DNA from: Stenotrophomonas maltophilia
Lineage (GTDB): Bacteria; Pseudomonadota; Gammaproteobacteria; Xanthomonadales; Xanthomonadaceae
DNA length: 34,085 nt
Reading direction: 5' to 3'
Assembly: GCA_002364755.1 (NCBI GenBank)
Contig: DEZI01000031.1
Span: forward strand, 23,475 to 57,559
Part shown: positions 7,932 through 15,924 of the stretch, in pieces
How the letters are laid out: the number at the start of each line of letters is the position of its first letter
How positions within the stretch are numbered: position 1 is the first letter of the stretch
Translations under genes and position numbers: made by a program
Notes under the pieces: model-generated
Told to the model about the DNA's origin: nothing
What the model saw: only the letters and a program-made list of their open reading frames with translations
Databases searched by the model: none

Positions 7932-8708
7932 TCATTCGTCAAAGCGCAGGTGGCGGACCGACTTGCCGTTGCGCCGAATAAGCTTAAGCGCCTCGATACC
8001 GATCTGGATATGGTTTTCCACGAACTGGGAGCTGACCTTGGCATCGGAGGCCTCGGTCTTGACCCCGTCGGGAATCATCGGTTGGTCGGACACCAGCAAC
8101 AGGGCCCCGCTGGGGATGTGGTTGGCGAAGCCGGCAGCGAACACCGTGGCCGTTTCCATGTCGATGGCCATGCAGCGCATCGCCCGCAGCCGTTCCTTGA
8201 AGGCCTCATCATGCTCCCAGACCCGGCGGTTGGTCGTGTAGACCGTGCCGGTCCAGTAGTCGTGGCCGAGGTCGCGGATCATCGTGGACACCGCCCGCTG
8301 CAGGGCGAAGGCCGGCAGCGCCGGCACTTCCGGCGGCAGGTAGTCGCCCGAGGTGCCCTCGCCGCGGATGGCGGCGATCGGCAGCACCAGGTCGCCCAGC
8401 TGGTTCTTGCGCTTGAGCCCCCCGCATTTGCCCAGGAACAGCACGGCCTTGGGCATCACCGCCGACAGCAGGTCCATGATGATGGCGGCATTGGGGCTGC
8501 CCATGCCGAAGTTGATCATGGTGATGTCGTCGAAGGTGGCGCTGGCCATCGGCCGGTCCAGGCCGACGATGGGCACCCCGGTCAGCTCGGCGAAGGTATG
8601 CAGGTAGCCGCCGAAGTTGGTCAGCAGGATGTGCTGGCCGAACTGGTCCAGGGGCACGCCGGTATAGCGTGGCAGCCAGTTGTCGACGATTTCCTGCTTG
8701 CTCTTCAT
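7932..8708 (-). CDS. amn: AMP nucleosidase, short form
   Basis: A 258-residue protein of the nucleoside phosphorylase/AMP nucleosidase superfamily, expected to split AMP into adenine and ribose 5-phosphate. The body shows the phosphorylase-type core: a glycine-rich NFGMGSPNAA segment, FLGKCGGLK, and AIDMETATVFAAGF, whose Met-Glu pair binds the ribose. E. coli Amn is nearly twice as long (about 480 residues) because of an extra N-terminal domain; that domain is absent here, as in the short family members. The start is the ATG at 8706-8708 (MKSKQEIVDNW). It precedes the DUF924 gene in a probable two-gene unit. Another purine nucleosidase specificity cannot be excluded. Confidence 0.85.
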   Translation of the reverse strand: MKSKQEIVDNWLPRYTGVPLDQFGQHILLTNFGGYLHTFAELTGVPIVGLDRPMASATFDDITMINFGMGSPNAAIIMDLLSAVMPKAVLFLGKCGGLKRKNQLGDLVLPIAAIRGEGTSGDYLPPEVPALPAFALQRAVSTMIRDLGHDYWTGTVYTTNRRVWEHDEAFKERLRAMRCMAIDMETATVFAAGFANHIPSGALLLVSDQPMIPDGVKTEASDAKVSSQFVENHIQIGIEALKLIRRNGKSVRHLRFDE

Positions 8709-8773
8709 GGCGCATCCGCGACGGCGTGGGGCCGCCATTGTAGGCGCGTGCCCGCCGGCCTTCACCTGCCCCG

Positions 8774-8805
8774 GCAACAAAGAAGGGCGGCCCTGCGGCC
8801 GCCCT
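8774..8805 (-). terminator. Terminator of the autotransporter gene
   Basis: Reading the minus strand, stem AGGGCGGCC/GGCCGCCCT (8784-8805, GCAG loop) is followed by TCTTTGTT. It lies 54 bases past the autotransporter stop and upstream of amn, so it separates the two same-strand units. The T-tract is short and interrupted. Confidence 0.7.
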
Positions 8806-8859
8806 CCCGGGGGTTCCCGGCACGTCCTGCCCGGGAACCGTCACTGCCGCGCCGGGCGC

Positions 8860-11800
8860 TTAGAAGCGCACCGACCAGCGCAGGTTGGCGCCATGGTCAC
8901 GGCTCTCATCACCGTACTGGCCGCTGTAGCCCAGTTCCAGCTGCTGGCGCTCGGTCAGCCAGGCCGACAGGCCCAGCTCGGCCACCACCGCACTGTCGGC
9001 GATCGGCGCACCGCTGACCACGAACGCGTCGCTGCCGCTGGCGAAGGCCAGCGTTGCCGACGGGTCACGGTCACCGCTGGCCCGGCGGTAGCCCACCCCA
9101 CCGGTCACGTGCAGCCAGCTGTCCTGCTGGAACGAGGCCTTCAGGCCCTTGTCGAAGCGCACACCGGCCGTGGCCACGGTGGTACGGGCATCGTCGACCC
9201 GGCCCTGCAGGGCGGCGGCACCGCCACGCTCGTCGATGTGCTTGGTGTCCACTTCCACGCGGGCCACCTGCAGGTACGGTTCCAGGCCGGCTTCACGGCC
9301 ACCGAAGCGGTAGGCCGCTTCGATGAACGCCTGGCGGGTGCGAGCGTTGTAGCGGGCGCTCAGCGTGTCGGTGTAGCCGGAGAACGCCAGCTCGCGGGTG
9401 CTGTCCACGTCGTGGTTGCTCACCGCCACGCCGCCACGCAGGCCGAACCCGCCCCAGTTGTGGCTGGCGTACGCGCCGAAGTGGGTGTTGTCGATCTTCG
9501 AGCGCGCACGACGGCCCTGCTGCTTGACGTCGGTACGGCCGGTACCGGCCAGCACGCCCACCTGCCAGCCGCCGAACTCGCGGTCCACGCCGACCAGCAG
9601 GCCGTTGTTGTTGGCCTGGGTGCGGGCGGTGTTGGCGTTGCCGTCCAGGGTGGTGCTGCCGCCGATGGCCTGCACCCAGACGCCGGTTGCATCGGCATCG
9701 CTGGCGCCCGGTGCGGTGGCACCGGCACGGCGCGACAGCGCGGCATCACGCACGTTCCGGCTGCTTTCCACCAGCGCGGCCGAGGTGGCTGCGTGCAGCT
9801 CGCCGCTCAGGCCGTCCAGCGCCGCACCCACCTGTTCCGGGAACAGCAGGGTCAGCGGACGCGGCAGGCCCTGGCCAACGGCCAAGGTATCGGCCACGCC
9901 GGCCACGGCGCGCTGGTTGGCGGTGGTGGCAGCGGTGGCCAGTGCGGCGCCGCGGGCCACCTCGATCCGGGCACCGGAAGCGCCGTAGACCAGGCTGAAC
10001 TGCATGAACGGCGAGAACGCGCTGAAATCGGTGGTCGCGAACTGGCCGATCGTGCCGCCATCGGCCTGCAGGAAGTTGAACTGCTCGCCCAGGTAGTAGG
10101 TGCCCGCTTCCGGCAGTGCCACCAGCGAGCCGCCGAGGGTGGCGGTGCCGGTGACGTGCAGCAGGTCGCTACGGCCGCCCGGGGCCAGTTCGGCCTGGTA
10201 GATGCCGCTGGCAGTCTGCACGTAGTCACCGTTGATGGTCAGCGTGCCGATCGAATTGCCCGGCGCGATGATGCCGGACACGGTGGTGTCGCCCAGCTCG
10301 CCCACGCCCTTCAGCGTGCCCTTGGCGCCGACGAAGGTCTGGCCACGGGTCTGCACGCCGTTGAACGAGACCACGCCGCCGGACACGCTCAGGTCCGAGC
10401 CGTCCAGCACGCCGGTGCGGGTGACGAAGCTGACGCCACCGTTGGCATTCAACGCGGTGCTTTCCAGCGTGCCGTTCAGCACCAGGCTGCCACCGTTCAC
10501 TTCGACGGCGCTGGTCAGCGCGTTGACGCCGTCCAGCTCCAGCACGCCTTCGCGCACCACGGCGCCGTTGAAGCTGTTGTCGCCGCTCAGGCGCAGCCAG
10601 CCGATGCCGCTCTTGGTCAGCTTGCCCGGGCCGCCGATATCATTGGTCCAGTCGTCCCATGCATCGCCTTCCCACACCTTCAGGCCACCGGCCTTCTCGT
10701 TCATCACCACGTCGGTGTCCACGCGCAGCGAGCCGTAGCCCTCGATGGCCTTGGCCAGGTCCATCATGCCCCAGCCGTAGACATCGTCCACGCCCTCGGC
10801 GCCGAGGTCGGTGGCGGTGGTCAGCAGGATGTCGCGCACCTGCGCGCTGTCCAGGTACGGGAAGCGCTCGAACAGCAGGCCCAGTGCGCCGGTGACGTGC
10901 GGAGCCGCCATCGAGGTACCGGTCATCCAGCCATAGCTGTAGGTCGGCACGCGCTCCAGCACTTCCAGCAGCACGTTGCCGTTGCCGCCGTCCACCAGCT
11001 GGGCGTCAAGCGCCGAATCGCTGCCGTAGACGGTGGACAGGATGTCGGTGCCCGGCGCAGCCAGGCACCAGTTGGCACTCAGGCCGCAGCGGTTGGAGGA
11101 GCTGTCCAGCACATAGCTGCCCGGCGCGACTTCGGCCACGTTTACTACGCTCAGCCAGTACGGCTCGATGTCGGCGAAGGCGCGCGGCAGCGTGGCGTAG
11201 ATGCCCGCGATCGGCGCGTCTTCCGCCTCGTCGGCGTAGACCTGGTTGTTGCCTGCGGCCCACACCTGGATCATGCCGTTGCTGCGCGACCCTTCGGCAA
11301 AGATGTCCAGGTAATCCATGTTGTATTCGTACAGGCCGTCGACGTCTTCCACGGTCGTCGGCTCGTTGCTCAGCCCCCAGCTGTGGTTGAGCGCACGCAC
11401 GCCCTGCTCGTTCATCTGCGCGTACATGCTTTCGAACGCGGTGCTGTCCGGGCCCACGCCGCCGAGGGAAACGACCTGGTAGCCGGCGGCGGTACGCGCC
11501 CACACCTGCGCGCTGTTGAAAAACAGCTTCGCCACACTCAGGTCGGCGCCGAAGGCCACACCATGGGTACCGTTGCCATCGCGGTTGGCGGCGATGGTGC
11601 CGGCCACATGGGTGCCGTGGGTCTGGAACTCGATGCCCGGCTGCACGTAGCGCGGGTCGGAAATGATGATGTCGCGGATGCTCTGCGGGACGCTGGCGTC
11701 GAACGCGGTGTATTCGATCGAGACATCGTCGCCTTCGCTGCTGAAGCAGGCATCCGGGCCGTCGATGAAACCGGTGTTGCCGCACAGGCTGCCGTCTTCC

Positions 11801-12264
11801 AGCAGGTCGACGATATGGATGCTGCGGTGGTCCTTGCCGGCGAACTCGCTGTGGTCCAGGCCGGTGCCGCTGTCGAACACGCCCAGGCGGATGCCCTTGC
11901 CGGTCAGGCCGCGGGCATACGCGGCATCGGCATTGATCGCGCCCAGGCCCCAGTCGTTGTTGAATTCGGTGGTGCGCCAGCTGGCGGCATCACCGGCCTG
12001 GCCCATGATCGGCTCGGCCACGGCATCGCCTGCAGCCGGGGCGAAACCCGATGACGGAACGACGGTCGAGGCCAGCGACGGGGCGGCGAACGCAGCCTGC
12101 AGGCTGCGCTGCAACTGGTAACGCGACAGCTCGTCACTGCTGCCGTGGGCCAGCGCCGGCAGCGAGGCGGCCACCAGCAGCGAGCCGACAATGGCCGAAG
12201 CCAGCGGCGAGGGCAGGAAGGTGCGGCGCGCAGCGGCGGTACGGTACGACGTGAAAACGCTCAT
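8860..12264 (-). CDS. Subtilisin-like (S8) autotransporter serine protease
   Basis: A 1134-residue type Va secreted protease. It has a long signal peptide (about 1-40, ending ALPALAHG-like), then an S8 peptidase domain with the triad D131 (VFDSGTG), H216 (THGTHVAG) and S451 (GTSMAAPH), and oxyanion N339 in AAGNN. A linker with autotransporter-associated strand repeats (about 555-700, with GVLELDG and GGSLVLNG) follows. The C-terminal beta-barrel (about 861-1134) ends in an aromatic residue (SVRF). Between D131 and H216 lies an enlarged insert with C161 and C173; a second pair is C393 and C400. These four are the only cysteines seen. The start is the ATG at 12262-12264 with AAGGA upstream. It resembles SphB1/Ssp-type proteases; its substrates are unknown. 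Confidence 0.93.
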   Translation of the reverse strand: MSVFTSYRTAAARRTFLPSPLASAIVGSLLVAASLPALAHGSSDELSRYQLQRSLQAAFAAPSLASTVVPSSGFAPAAGDAVAEPIMGQAGDAASWRTTEFNNDWGLGAINADAAYARGLTGKGIRLGVFDSGTGLDHSEFAGKDHRSIHIVDLLEDGSLCGNTGFIDGPDACFSSEGDDVSIEYTAFDASVPQSIRDIIISDPRYVQPGIEFQTHGTHVAGTIAANRDGNGTHGVAFGADLSVAKLFFNSAQVWARTAAGYQVVSLGGVGPDSTAFESMYAQMNEQGVRALNHSWGLSNEPTTVEDVDGLYEYNMDYLDIFAEGSRSNGMIQVWAAGNNQVYADEAEDAPIAGIYATLPRAFADIEPYWLSVVNVAEVAPGSYVLDSSSNRCGLSANWCLAAPGTDILSTVYGSDSALDAQLVDGGNGNVLLEVLERVPTYSYGWMTGTSMAAPHVTGALGLLFERFPYLDSAQVRDILLTTATDLGAEGVDDVYGWGMMDLAKAIEGYGSLRVDTDVVMNEKAGGLKVWEGDAWDDWTNDIGGPGKLTKSGIGWLRLSGDNSFNGAVVREGVLELDGVNALTSAVEVNGGSLVLNGTLESTALNANGGVSFVTRTGVLDGSDLSVSGGVVSFNGVQTRGQTFVGAKGTLKGVGELGDTTVSGIIAPGNSIGTLTINGDYVQTASGIYQAELAPGGRSDLLHVTGTATLGGSLVALPEAGTYYLGEQFNFLQADGGTIGQFATTDFSAFSPFMQFSLVYGASGARIEVARGAALATAATTANQRAVAGVADTLAVGQGLPRPLTLLFPEQVGAALDGLSGELHAATSAALVESSRNVRDAALSRRAGATAPGASDADATGVWVQAIGGSTTLDGNANTARTQANNNGLLVGVDREFGGWQVGVLAGTGRTDVKQQGRRARSKIDNTHFGAYASHNWGGFGLRGGVAVSNHDVDSTRELAFSGYTDTLSARYNARTRQAFIEAAYRFGGREAGLEPYLQVARVEVDTKHIDERGGAAALQGRVDDARTTVATAGVRFDKGLKASFQQDSWLHVTGGVGYRRASGDRDPSATLAFASGSDAFVVSGAPIADSAVVAELGLSAWLTERQQLELGYSGQYGDESRDHGANLRWSVRF

Positions 12265-12303
12265 CAACAGGTACGTCCTTGAATTCCATGGGAAGTGCGA
12301 TGC

Positions 12304-12329
12304 CAGCCCTGCGCGTTGGCACAGGGCTG
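12304..12329 (-). promoter_or_regulatory. Hairpin in the presumed 5' leader of the autotransporter
   Basis: CAGCCCTG (12304-12311) and CAGGGCTG (12322-12329) form a perfect 8-bp stem about 40-65 bases before the autotransporter start codon. Upstream lies an AT-rich stretch at about 12384-12427, unusual in this GC-rich DNA and the likely promoter region. Whether the hairpin is an operator or an RNA structure cannot be told. Confidence 0.35.
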
Positions 12330-12512
12330 CCAGCAAGGGGAGAGCCACACGCTGCTGCGTTCGAACACCGCAGGTGTCACCAGAAATTAATGCTTCGTTC
12401 ACAATTTCTGTATAGGGAAATTCCTACATCCGCCCCTGCCCAACGTCACTTGGCAATCGCCCCCGGCGCCGGATAGCGTCGGTGGATTCACGCGCCTGCC
12501 AGGGGAATCTGC

Positions 12513-13919
12513 ATGCCATCCACGCTGTTGCGCGCCGGGCTTGGCCTGGCGTTGGCCTCACTGAGCACCGCACCGGCGGTGGGCGCGTCGCGCTTCGTCG
12601 CCGACCCCTACCCCAGTACCTACCAGGCCCATCCCGATGGCCCGGTGCTGATCCAGAACGCCACCGTGCTGACCGGCACCGGCCAGCGCCTGGAGCATGC
12701 CGACGTGCTGCTGCGCGACGGTCGCATCGTCGCCGTCGGCCCGCAGCTGCAGGCCGATGCCGGCATGACCCGCATCGATGCGCAGGGCAAGTGGGTCACC
12801 CCGGGCCTGATCGACGTGCATTCGCACCTGGGCGTCTATCCCAGCCCCGGCGTCAGCGCGCACAGCGACGGCAACGAAATGACCGCACCGGTCACCGCCA
12901 ATGTCTGGGCCGAGCACTCGGTGTGGCCGCAGGACCCAGGCTTCACCGCGGCCCTGGCCGGTGGCGTGACCAGCATGCAGGTGCTGCCCGGCTCGGCCAA
13001 CCTGGTCGGCGGCCGCGGCGTGGTGCTGAAGAACGTGCCGGCCACCACCTACCAGGCGATGAAATTCCCCGGCGCGCCGTGGGGCCTGAAAATGGCCTGC
13101 GGCGAGAACCCGAAGCGCGTCTACGGCGGCAAGGGCACCGCCCCGGCCACGCGCATGGGCAACGTGGCCGGCTACCGCGCCGCCTTCATCGACGCGGCCG
13201 ACTACATCGCCAAGAACAGCCCGAAGCCGGCCAAGCGCAAGGGCTGGTTCGGCAGCGACAAGGGCGACAGCGGCGGGGATGCCGGCGGCAAGCGCGACCT
13301 CAAGCTGGATACGCTGGCCGGCGCCATCCAGGGCGACATCCGCGTGCACATCCACTGCTACCGCGCCGACGAAATGGCCACCATGCTCGACCTGGCCAAG
13401 GAATTCGGCTTCAAGGTGGCCGCCTTCCACCACGGCGTGGAAGCCTACAAGCTGGCCGACCGGCTGGCCGCCGACGGCGTCTGCGGTGCGCTCTGGGCCG
13501 ACTGGTGGGGCTTCAAGATGGAAGCCTTTGATGGCATCGCCGAGAACATCGCGCTGGTCGACCGGCCGAAGAACAGCTGCGCCATCGTCCATTCCGATTC
13601 GCCCGAGGGCATCCAGCGCCTCAACCAGGAGGCGGCCAAGGTGATGGCTGCGGCGCGCCGCGCGCGCATGCCGGACATCACCCCGGAACATGCGATCACG
13701 TGGATGACCGCCAACGCCGCCAAGGCGCTGGGCATCGAAGGCCAGACCGGCACCCTGGAGGCCGGCAAGATGGCTGACGTGGTGGTGTGGAACGGCAATC
13801 CCTTCAGTTCGTATGCGCTGGCCGAGCAGGTCTTCGTCGATGGCCGGCGGCTGTATGACCGCGCTGCGCCGGCGGCGACGCCGCGTTCGGATTTCCAGCT
13901 TGGCCAGGAGGTGCGCTGA
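12513..13919 (+). CDS. Exported metal-dependent amidohydrolase
   Basis: A 468-residue amidohydrolase-superfamily protein with a signal peptide (about 1-25, ending AVGA), so probably periplasmic. The expected metal-ligand pattern is present: HxH at H103 and H105 (IDVHSHLG), H281 (VHIHCYRADEM), H306 or H307 (AAFHHGVEAY) and D362 (IVHSDSPEG). The C-terminal beta-sandwich shows the usual EAGKMADVVVWNGNPF. A lysine/glycine/aspartate-rich stretch at about 235-264 looks like a flexible insert. AGGGGAA six bases before the ATG is a good ribosome-binding site. It overlaps the next amidohydrolase gene by one base (TGATG). Related proteins are often labelled imidazolonepropionase-like or dipeptidase-like, but the substrate is unknown. 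Confidence 0.88.
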   Translation: MPSTLLRAGLGLALASLSTAPAVGASRFVADPYPSTYQAHPDGPVLIQNATVLTGTGQRLEHADVLLRDGRIVAVGPQLQADAGMTRIDAQGKWVTPGLIDVHSHLGVYPSPGVSAHSDGNEMTAPVTANVWAEHSVWPQDPGFTAALAGGVTSMQVLPGSANLVGGRGVVLKNVPATTYQAMKFPGAPWGLKMACGENPKRVYGGKGTAPATRMGNVAGYRAAFIDAADYIAKNSPKPAKRKGWFGSDKGDSGGDAGGKRDLKLDTLAGAIQGDIRVHIHCYRADEMATMLDLAKEFGFKVAAFHHGVEAYKLADRLAADGVCGALWADWWGFKMEAFDGIAENIALVDRPKNSCAIVHSDSPEGIQRLNQEAAKVMAAARRARMPDITPEHAITWMTANAAKALGIEGQTGTLEAGKMADVVVWNGNPFSSYALAEQVFVDGRRLYDRAAPAATPRSDFQLGQEVR

Positions 13920-15181
13920 TGGGCACGTCGAACAAGCGTCACCGGGCATGGCCCGGCGTTACCGTGGTTGCGCTGCTGTTGCTGGCAACTGCGGCTTCGG
14001 CGCAGGACCTGCTGGTGCGCAACGCCACGGTGCACACCGCCAGCGCGCGCGGCAGCCTGCAGAACACCGACGTGCTGGTGCAGGGCGGGCTGATCCGCAC
14101 GGTCGGCCCCGGCCTGGCGGCACCGGCCGGCGTGGCCGTGGTGGAGGCCAAGGGCCGTCCGCTCACTCCGGCCCTGTTCGGCGGCATCACCGAGATCGGC
14201 ATCGAAGAGGTCTCCGGCGAATCGAGCACCGTGGACAGCACGTTGAAGATCGGCGAGCAGCCGCTGCGCCCGGAATTCGACGTCACCCTTGCCTACAACC
14301 CGGCCTCGGTGCTGATTCCCGTGGCGCGCCTGGATGGCATCGGCTTCACCGTGCTGGGCGCAGCCACCGGCGGTGGCTTCGTGGCCGGCCAGGGCGGCGT
14401 GATGCGCCTGGATGGCAGCGCCGACCCGATCGGCCCGCGTGCGCTGTTCCTGCGCCTGGGCGCGGCCGCGTCGGAACTGACCGGGCAGTCGCGCGCGGCG
14501 CAGTGGATGCTGCTGCAGCAGATGGTGGACGAAGCGCGCGGCCAGGTCGCCGCCGATTCACCGCATGCGCTGCTGACGCCCGCCGGCCGCCGCAGCCTGG
14601 CCCGCTACCTGGGCGGCCAGGGCCGCATCGTGGTGGAAGTGGACCGTGCCGCCGACATCCGCCAGCTGCTGCGCTGGGCCGCACGCGAGAAGGTCAAGAT
14701 CGCCATCGCCGGTGGTGCCGAGGCGTGGCAGATGGCCGCGGAACTGGCCGCAGCACAGGTGCCGGTGTTCGTTGATGCGCTGGGCAACCTGCCGACCAGC
14801 TTCGACCAGATCGGCGCCACCCTGGAAAACGCCGCGCGCCTGCAGCGTGCGGGCGTGCCGGTCAGCTTCACCCAGCGCGACGATGCCTCGCACAACGCGC
14901 GCAAGATGCGCCAGCTGGCCGGCAACGCGGTGGCCAATGGCCTGCCGTGGGCCGATGGCCTGGCCGGGCTGACCCGGGTGCCGGCACAGGTGCTGGGCGT
15001 GGCCGACCAGATCGGCACCATCGAACCGGGCAAGCGCGCCGACCTTGTGCTCTGGGAAGGCGACCCGCTGGATGTGGCGCACTATGCCGAACAGGTCTGG
15101 CTGGGTGGGCGCGCGATGCCGATGCGCTCGCGCCAGACCGAACTGCGCGACCGTTACCTGCAGCACAACGCGCAGCCCTGA
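13919..15181 (+). CDS. Exported amidohydrolase-like protein lacking metal ligands
   Basis: A 420-residue protein with a signal peptide (about 1-28, ending ASAQ) and an amidohydrolase fold shown by the N-terminal LLVRNATVHT strand region and the C-terminal IEPGKRADLVLWEGDPL. The first metal motif, HxH in active relatives, is replaced by TPALFGGITEIG. The VHIH and FHHG positions of the upstream paralogue correspond to VVEVDRAAD and IAIAGGAEAW, without histidines. Only the late aspartate region (FTQRDDASHN) is recognisable. It therefore looks catalytically inactive, or able to work only without the usual metal site. It overlaps the preceding active gene by one base, suggesting a heteromer or chaperone-like role. 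Its signal-peptide codons include a SMAG-like hairpin (13943-13964). Confidence 0.85.
   Translation: MGTSNKRHRAWPGVTVVALLLLATAASAQDLLVRNATVHTASARGSLQNTDVLVQGGLIRTVGPGLAAPAGVAVVEAKGRPLTPALFGGITEIGIEEVSGESSTVDSTLKIGEQPLRPEFDVTLAYNPASVLIPVARLDGIGFTVLGAATGGGFVAGQGGVMRLDGSADPIGPRALFLRLGAAASELTGQSRAAQWMLLQQMVDEARGQVAADSPHALLTPAGRRSLARYLGGQGRIVVEVDRAADIRQLLRWAAREKVKIAIAGGAEAWQMAAELAAAQVPVFVDALGNLPTSFDQIGATLENAARLQRAGVPVSFTQRDDASHNARKMRQLAGNAVANGLPWADGLAGLTRVPAQVLGVADQIGTIEPGKRADLVLWEGDPLDVAHYAEQVWLGGRAMPMRSRQTELRDRYLQHNAQP
13943..13964 (-). repeat. SMAG-like sequence inside the signal-peptide coding region
   Basis: CCGGGCATGGCCCGG followed by CGTTACC matches the inverted SMAG unit at 17627-17649, which ends in CGCTACC, at nearly every position. 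It encodes RAWPGVT in the start of the second amidohydrolase. The terminal CTAC has become TTAC. Confidence 0.55.
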
Positions 15182-15199
15182 CCTGCGAGGAATCCGCCG

Positions 15200-15832
15200 A
15201 TGCCGACCCTGCGCTGGTACTTCGATTTCGTCTCGCCCTATTCCTACCTGCACTGGCAGAAGGTCAAGCAGCTGCCGCAGTTCGCGGCCATCCAGCCGGT
15301 GCCGATCGCCTTCGGCGCGGTGCTGCACCACCTGGGCAACCTCGGCCCGGCCGAGATCCCGGCCAAGCGCCGTTTCATCTACCGGCAGCTGCTGTGGACG
15401 GCGCAGGCCGAAGGCACGCCGCTGCGCTTCCCGCCCGCCCATCCGTTCAACCCGCTGGCCGCGCTGCGCCTGTGCCTGGCCGCCGGTGGCAACACGCAGG
15501 CGGTGGATGTGCTGTTCGACTGGATCTGGCGCGAAGGCAATACCGGGGACAGCGCCGAAACGCTGCGCATACCGGCGGCGCGGCTGGGCATCAACGACGT
15601 GCAGGCGGCCTGCGCCGAAGCGGCGGTGAAGGAACAGCTGCGCCGCAATACCGAGGCCGCGATCGACGCTGGCCTGTTCGGCGTGCCGACCCTGTCCATC
15701 GACGGCGAACTGTTCTGGGGCAACGATGCGCACCCGATGATGGCCGCCGTGCTGGCCGACCCCGGCCTGCTGCAGCGTCCGGACTGGCAGGCCGTGGTAA
15801 CGCTTCCAGTGGCGGTGCAGCGCAATCGCTGA
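15200..15832 (+). CDS. 2-hydroxychromene-2-carboxylate isomerase family protein (DsbA fold)
   Basis: A 210-residue protein of the HCCA isomerase / kappa-class glutathione transferase family. It begins WYFDFVSPYSY, with the conserved serine near S12 that activates glutathione. It has the central helical HPFNPLAALRL region and ends with the thioredoxin-fold cis-proline GVPTLSIDGELFWGND. In naphthalene degraders such enzymes isomerise hydroxychromene carboxylate, but no aromatic-degradation genes are near, so a general glutathione-dependent role is as likely. GAGGA lies about 9 bases before the ATG, and the gene starts 18 bases after the amidohydrolase stop, so it may belong to the same transcript. 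Confidence 0.85.
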   Translation: MPTLRWYFDFVSPYSYLHWQKVKQLPQFAAIQPVPIAFGAVLHHLGNLGPAEIPAKRRFIYRQLLWTAQAEGTPLRFPPAHPFNPLAALRLCLAAGGNTQAVDVLFDWIWREGNTGDSAETLRIPAARLGINDVQAACAEAAVKEQLRRNTEAAIDAGLFGVPTLSIDGELFWGNDAHPMMAAVLADPGLLQRPDWQAVVTLPVAVQRNR

Positions 15833-15867
15833 ACAGGCAATGGCGTGATTCCCTCGCGCGCCCCGGA

Positions 15868-15873
15868 TAAAAT
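15868..15873 (+). promoter_or_regulatory. Candidate -10 element of the degV-type gene
   Basis: TAAAAT lies in an AT-rich patch 52 bases before the next start codon, inside a 92-base gap. A similar TGTAAAAT sits before the RIO-type gene (25081-25088). No good -35 hexamer is seen at the usual distance. Confidence 0.3.
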
Positions 15874-15924
15874 TGAGATAGCTTTCACATTCCGAACCTA
15901 CAACCGCCCTGGAGGGGGAGCCGG

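Noticed and set aside
8680..12054. An 1124-codon open frame antisense to the autotransporter gene
   Set aside because: It lies wholly opposite a gene with clear S8 and barrel motifs. In very GC-rich DNA stop codons are rare in the opposite frame; its translation is His/Ala/Gln-rich with no recognisable domain.
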